From contig JBCAML010000020.1 of NCBI GenBank assembly GCA_038503075.1, positions 620,001 to 684,000 on the forward strand: 64,000 nucleotides of DNA, given 5' to 3'. This stretch comes from Gyromitra esculenta. Taxonomy: Eukaryota > Ascomycota > Pezizomycetes > Pezizales > Discinaceae. Of the stretch, positions 60,325 to 64,000 are shown piece after piece (the stretch's first letter is position 1; each line of letters begins with the position of its first letter). The notes beneath the pieces are model-generated. The model saw nothing but the letters and a program-made list of their open reading frames with translations, did not search any database and was not told the DNA's origin. A program made the position numbers and the translations under genes.

Positions 60325-61773
60325 CACATTTTGAAATTTTCTGTGTCTATTCTACTATTGCATTAACGGACCACATATTCACCGATTTCGGCAATCATTT
60401 ACAATTGCAGTCGCCTATATGTAACTTGATCATCTACTAGATCGGAAATCTGTTTGGGTACTCGCCGAGAATCTGAATAGAATCCTTTCATTCGCGACTA
60501 TGGATCTAGATCTACCAGCTAGTTTCCTTTACGATCTACCGCAGCATCCAAAGCTGCTTAAGGCTTGGCCATATGTAGCTAAACAGTTGACATCATCGAA
60601 GATGAGTAGTGCCGGGCCAACTGACCGTGGGATACCAGCCAAAGCCTGTTAAAACAGTAATTTATGTACTCGCCATCAGCTGGTAACATGGCTAGCATTA
60701 TTCGTGTCGTTAGAATTAACGTTAGTCACAAGCTGACCAATGGGCGGGGATTCGGATTTGATTGGTCAAATCCATCCGCAACTGGCAATGATACCAGCAA
60801 CATGAGTAAAACTGACAAGTTTTATTTCTCTCTATATCTTCGAGGTGCGCCTATCAAACACTTAGACCATGTAGCGCGTACTATTAGTACACGTTTGCAA
60901 TTGTGTACTTATACTATAGTAAATTTTTCGCCAAGGAACTTGGATGTTTGAGCAGCTCCATAGTCGTCAAGCTGATTTCCAGTCCTCTCAACTAAACTAT
61001 AAGGCTGTACTGCTAGCCTTGTGGATCCCTGCGATAGAATTGCTTCAATTGTGTCCGTAAGGCTTTGGCCTCGGTATCAAATAGCGTGCGAAACGAGGCG
61101 GCTTTCGCTGGATCATTGCCTGTACTACATGTACGATTACAAATGAATACTTATTGATCCCGCCAAAATATATGTATAAATTGCTTTCTAAAGTGTCACG
61201 GGTGTCCTGCTCTCTTAGCCCCGGCCCTCTTTAAATGCCTAGACAACTAAATCTGACGAAACCGCGGTAGTTAGATCAGTGCTGCCCAAGAAGATGACCA
61301 AAAAGATCCAAGGAGTGAGATGTTGTTTGGAGCTTAAGGGGAGAGATTTAGAGAGTTGAGTCATCGTTTTACCTAGCAAATTAGGTCCGGCGACGAGTCT
61401 ATCATTTTGTCAATAGTGATTGGAACACGTTTAGATTAGCGCAATGCTTTATAACACAACTGCTAGCTAGGCTTTGTGGAAGAAATAGATTATAAAATCT
61501 GATGAAGGGATATATACATATGCATAAAAAGCTTCCATGCATAGCATAAATGAAAACAAGAACTCCGGCCCCATGGTTCCCAAATGAGAGAATAAAAACA
61601 GAGTCAACTATCCCGAGTATTTACAATACACATCGCCATAAGTCCACACAATTCGTCAGTCATTTCATCCTGATAATCATCAACCATTAGTAGACAAAAA
61701 CTAGTCCATTACACCTCCCAATCATCAAATCCATCCAATATAGCCTTTCCTAATACCATCCGGTGGGACCCGC

Positions 61774-62634
61774 TCAACTGAGTTTCTCAGCTACCCCTTG
61801 TGAGTATGACAAAACTCTTCTAGGCTCCTGCGGCTGTTCAGCCCTATCGTCCAAGCACCACCCTTCCTCCAGCACCTTATCGTCCAGGGGTACATAATCG
61901 CCCTGCGTCTTCCAGAGAGATTTTGCATACTGTCTCACTAATACTGCAAAAAACATTTGTACCAACATTGAGGTGAAAAGGCCGATCCACCCAACCATAA
62001 TGGAAATTTGCATCATTTCCGAGCAACCCCACCCAGCTATATCTGCACCCAAACTCGGATAAGAGGGATCTGAGGGTAATTCGCTGTGATCCACTCTTGC
62101 TGCTTCAATGACCTCATCGATATGATTGAAAGATGTGTGGAAAGTTCCATGAGGCAAAGTCAAAGCTAGCAGCCCTCTATTGGTGGATTCCGTGTCGCAA
62201 ATATGATATCGGAAAGTTGAAAATATGTATAGTAGGATAAAGCGAGAAAGAGCTGAGACGACTGTATCTAGAATGAAAAAATTGGCAAATATCGACAGAG
62301 TATAGGCGTGTTGCTATGTCCTGTCAGCGGGATGGTGTGAGAGTATACGTAAGAGTAGAAAATCTAAGGAACTTACCTTTATAGAGCCAAAAAAGCCCAA
62401 TAAGCTTATGAGTGTAGCAAAATATGTATACAAGGCAAGGCTATCCAAGCCTCGATGGGTGTCGCTTGATAATTTATAGAAAAGACAAGCTGAAAATCCA
62501 TTCGAAATCAACGCCAAAACTCCAATAGCAATAGTAAAACCGCTGCAGAAGGATTGGTAAGTATATCTCATTGTAGGGTAGAGGATTAGAGGGTATTTTT
62601 TGATGGGGGCATACCGAAGTCGCTTCAGAACCAT
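61774..62634 (-). CDS. tetraspan membrane protein, fungal, function unknown
   Basis: Exons on the minus strand are 62634-62615, 62542-62377 and 62313-61774, giving 241 residues. Introns of 72 and 63 bp keep the phase. Four hydrophobic segments: about 8-30 (GFTIAIGVLALISNGFSACL), 45-65 (YTYFATLISLLGFFGSI), 68-95 (IFANFFILDTVVSALSRFIL) and 165-190 (MVGWIGLFTSMLVQMFFAVL). A soluble loop between the third and fourth holds ICDTEST and GWGCSEMM cysteines. The tail is acidic and polar. The layout matches a widespread group of short uncharacterised fungal membrane proteins. The small first exon (MVLKRL) is inferred. An alternative would join this gene to the 5' exon of the next entry. Confidence 0.65.
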
Positions 62635-62770
62635 TATGGCTGGCTGGACAGTTAAATAACACTCTGCTTCTAAAATAAATAAATAACATATAACAACAAA
62701 AGGTATCCCGCCGAAAAGTAGATCCCCCGCAAAATCTACCGGCCCCTTCCCCTCCCGCAAAATCCCAATC

Positions 62771-63255
62771 TTAATTGAGTGTGGACCGAGATCGATGGGC
62801 GTCAATGATGTCAATATGTTCGCCGTGTCCACTGTGTTCGTCGTCGTCGTCGGGCAATGCTTCAATAATCTCAACTACCTCGGCCTCCGGGTCGTAGTCT
62901 GTATGGTCCGACGGACGACGTGCCGCAGTTTCCTACGGGTACACTCCCGTCAGTTTCTGATTCACACTTTCACGGGCTATCGAAATAATCGAACGCAGTT
63001 CACAACAAAAGCCCGCCAAGATTTACACAAGGAGAAACGAGCGAAACATACTGTCGATACAACAACTACCCTTCCACGAGGAGCTTTCTCAGGATCGTCG
63101 TCGCTGCTGTAATCCGAGCCCGCCTTACCCCGTATGCCAAGGAAATAACTTGGTCTGTAGCAGTATGCGCAGGTACAAAGGACGACACCACAGATAACAA
63201 GTGTAGCGAAGAAGATAGAAAGGAACAAGGAGACGGTGGCTTTTGGCATCCCCAT
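62771..63255 (-). CDS. small single-pass membrane protein with acidic tail
   Basis: Exons on the minus strand are 63255-63052 and 62932-62771, giving 121 residues, joined over a 119-bp intron with matching phase. The N-terminal hydrophobic span (about 7-32, VSLFLSIFFATLVICGVVLC) includes cysteines and is followed by a basic then acidic segment (SDYSSDDDPEKAPRG). The second exon continues very acidic (YDPEAEVVEIIEALPDDDDE) and His-rich. No family recognised. It is 136 bp upstream of the tetraspan gene in the same orientation, so the two might be co-expressed or might be one gene with a different splice pattern. Confidence 0.5.
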
Positions 63256-64000
63256 TCTGTGGACGGTGCAGTTATGATGTAGCGAATTTTTTAGCCTGGT
63301 TTAGATTGACGTATTCCGGGTGATCCGATCAAGTATTTCTCAGCAGCACTTGCTGCGGGTTTCACTTTCGATAATCGTAAGGTCGTGAGTCCGGGAACAG
63401 CTGGCCCGCGGAGAGGAGGACTGGGGGCTCTAGCCAATAAGAATTCGGATAGCAGCGGTATGGAGCGACGGACAAGTAGCTTAAGACCGACCGAAAGCTG
63501 ACTATTAGGCGATGCAGGCCTGGATATGTACTATCAATAACGGAGATTTGTAATCGACCGATAAAGCACGTACAAAGGTTGTCTGGGAGGCGGTCAAGAA
63601 ACAGGAATATAAACCAGGAAGACGAGAAATTGAGAGAACTGGCAGGCACGAAGAGTTTTGTATGATCGGACACGTCAACGGCCTTAATCACAAAAAAATA
63701 TTCGGGGCAGGAAAAAAAGACGAGAGGCGGAGGATGTCCAGGGTCTGATACTCGGATGCCGCTCGTGCAGCCTGCTTATTGGGCGCAAGCGCTTCAGTCT
63801 ACGCCAGAGGCACAGAATCACCCTCCTGTCCTGTCCAAGTCTGGAATGTCTGCAAAACCCCGTGGCCGGCCAACCTCCCCGTTCTTACTTTGGCGAACCG
63901 CACAACCATTTCGGTTGTTGCTAGTGTGTATATGTGGTCATGCCCCCATGTCGCAAGTCCATGCTGAAGGGGCCACCAAGAGGCCTTTTCATTTGGAGTA
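63256..64000. other. intergenic DNA at window end, no gene seen
   Basis: Upstream side of the preceding minus-strand gene. Short open frames on both strands have no supporting signal. Confidence 0.4.

Larger units (their letters stand above)
56922..61773. other. 4.9-kb AT-rich intergenic region, no intact gene
   Basis: Rich in TACATGTA palindromes (11 copies from 57293 to 61143) and fold-back sequences at 58917, 59352 and 60178. Short coding-looking scraps occur at 60500-60650 (plus) and 61013-61140 (minus), with no start-to-stop gene. A GTGTGTGTG run lies near 58890. Confidence 0.4.

Noticed and set aside
1..64000. CRISPR array, rRNA operon, intact transposase, secondary-metabolite cluster
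   Set aside because: Looked for on both strands; no regularly spaced repeats, rRNA sequence, DDE transposase or synthase domains were recognised.

Overview
The window looks like a chromosomal segment of a filamentous ascomycete (Pezizomycotina). The evidence is many short GT-AG introns (about 50-175 bp) with CTAAC/CTGAC-like branch sites, an ApsA/Num1-type cortical anchor, orthologues typical of ascomycete housekeeping genes, and long T-rich 3' flanks. I cannot name the genus. All coordinates and splice junctions were derived by reading frames and splice signals by eye; reading-frame phase was checked across every proposed junction.

Layout. 1-7867 (+) is the 3' part of a giant ApsA/Num1-like gene with a 35-residue coiled-coil repeat array and a C-terminal PH domain. 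10.8-12.9 kb (-) is a seven-exon MFS transporter. 14.7-17.0 kb (+) is an intronless pentatricopeptide-repeat protein. 17.8-18.9 kb (+) is proteasome subunit beta-7, 20.8-22.3 kb (+) transaldolase and 22.8-24.4 kb (+) the GPI-anchor enzyme subunit Gpi2. 25.1-26.3 kb (-) is a secreted GH43 glycosidase. 28.9-29.9 kb (+) is an unrecognised three-exon gene. 30.5-30.9 kb (+) is SmE and, convergent to it, 31.5-33.7 kb (-) is CCT-eta. 35.1-36.8 kb (-) is a conserved-looking protein with a CEFC motif. 40.1-42.1 kb (+) is a Cti6-like PHD-finger protein. 48.4-49.9 kb (-) is a low-complexity protein, 54.7-56.9 kb (-) is Noc3, and 61.8-63.3 kb (-) holds two small membrane-protein genes.

The genes are mostly unrelated housekeeping functions: nuclear and organelle positioning, proteolysis, folding, splicing, ribosome assembly, pentose phosphate metabolism, GPI anchoring and chromatin. 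I see no biosynthetic cluster, no defence island, no CRISPR array and no intact transposase. The accessory character lies in the intergenic DNA. There are several near-perfect fold-back elements, some flanked by TA, concentrated at 43.77-44.45 kb and also at 28.2, 46.5, 59.4 and 60.2 kb. The palindromic octamer TACATGTA is strongly enriched in the noncoding DNA between 53.9 and 61.1 kb. These two signals, together with the repeat array in the ApsA gene, are the best candidates for something not yet described.
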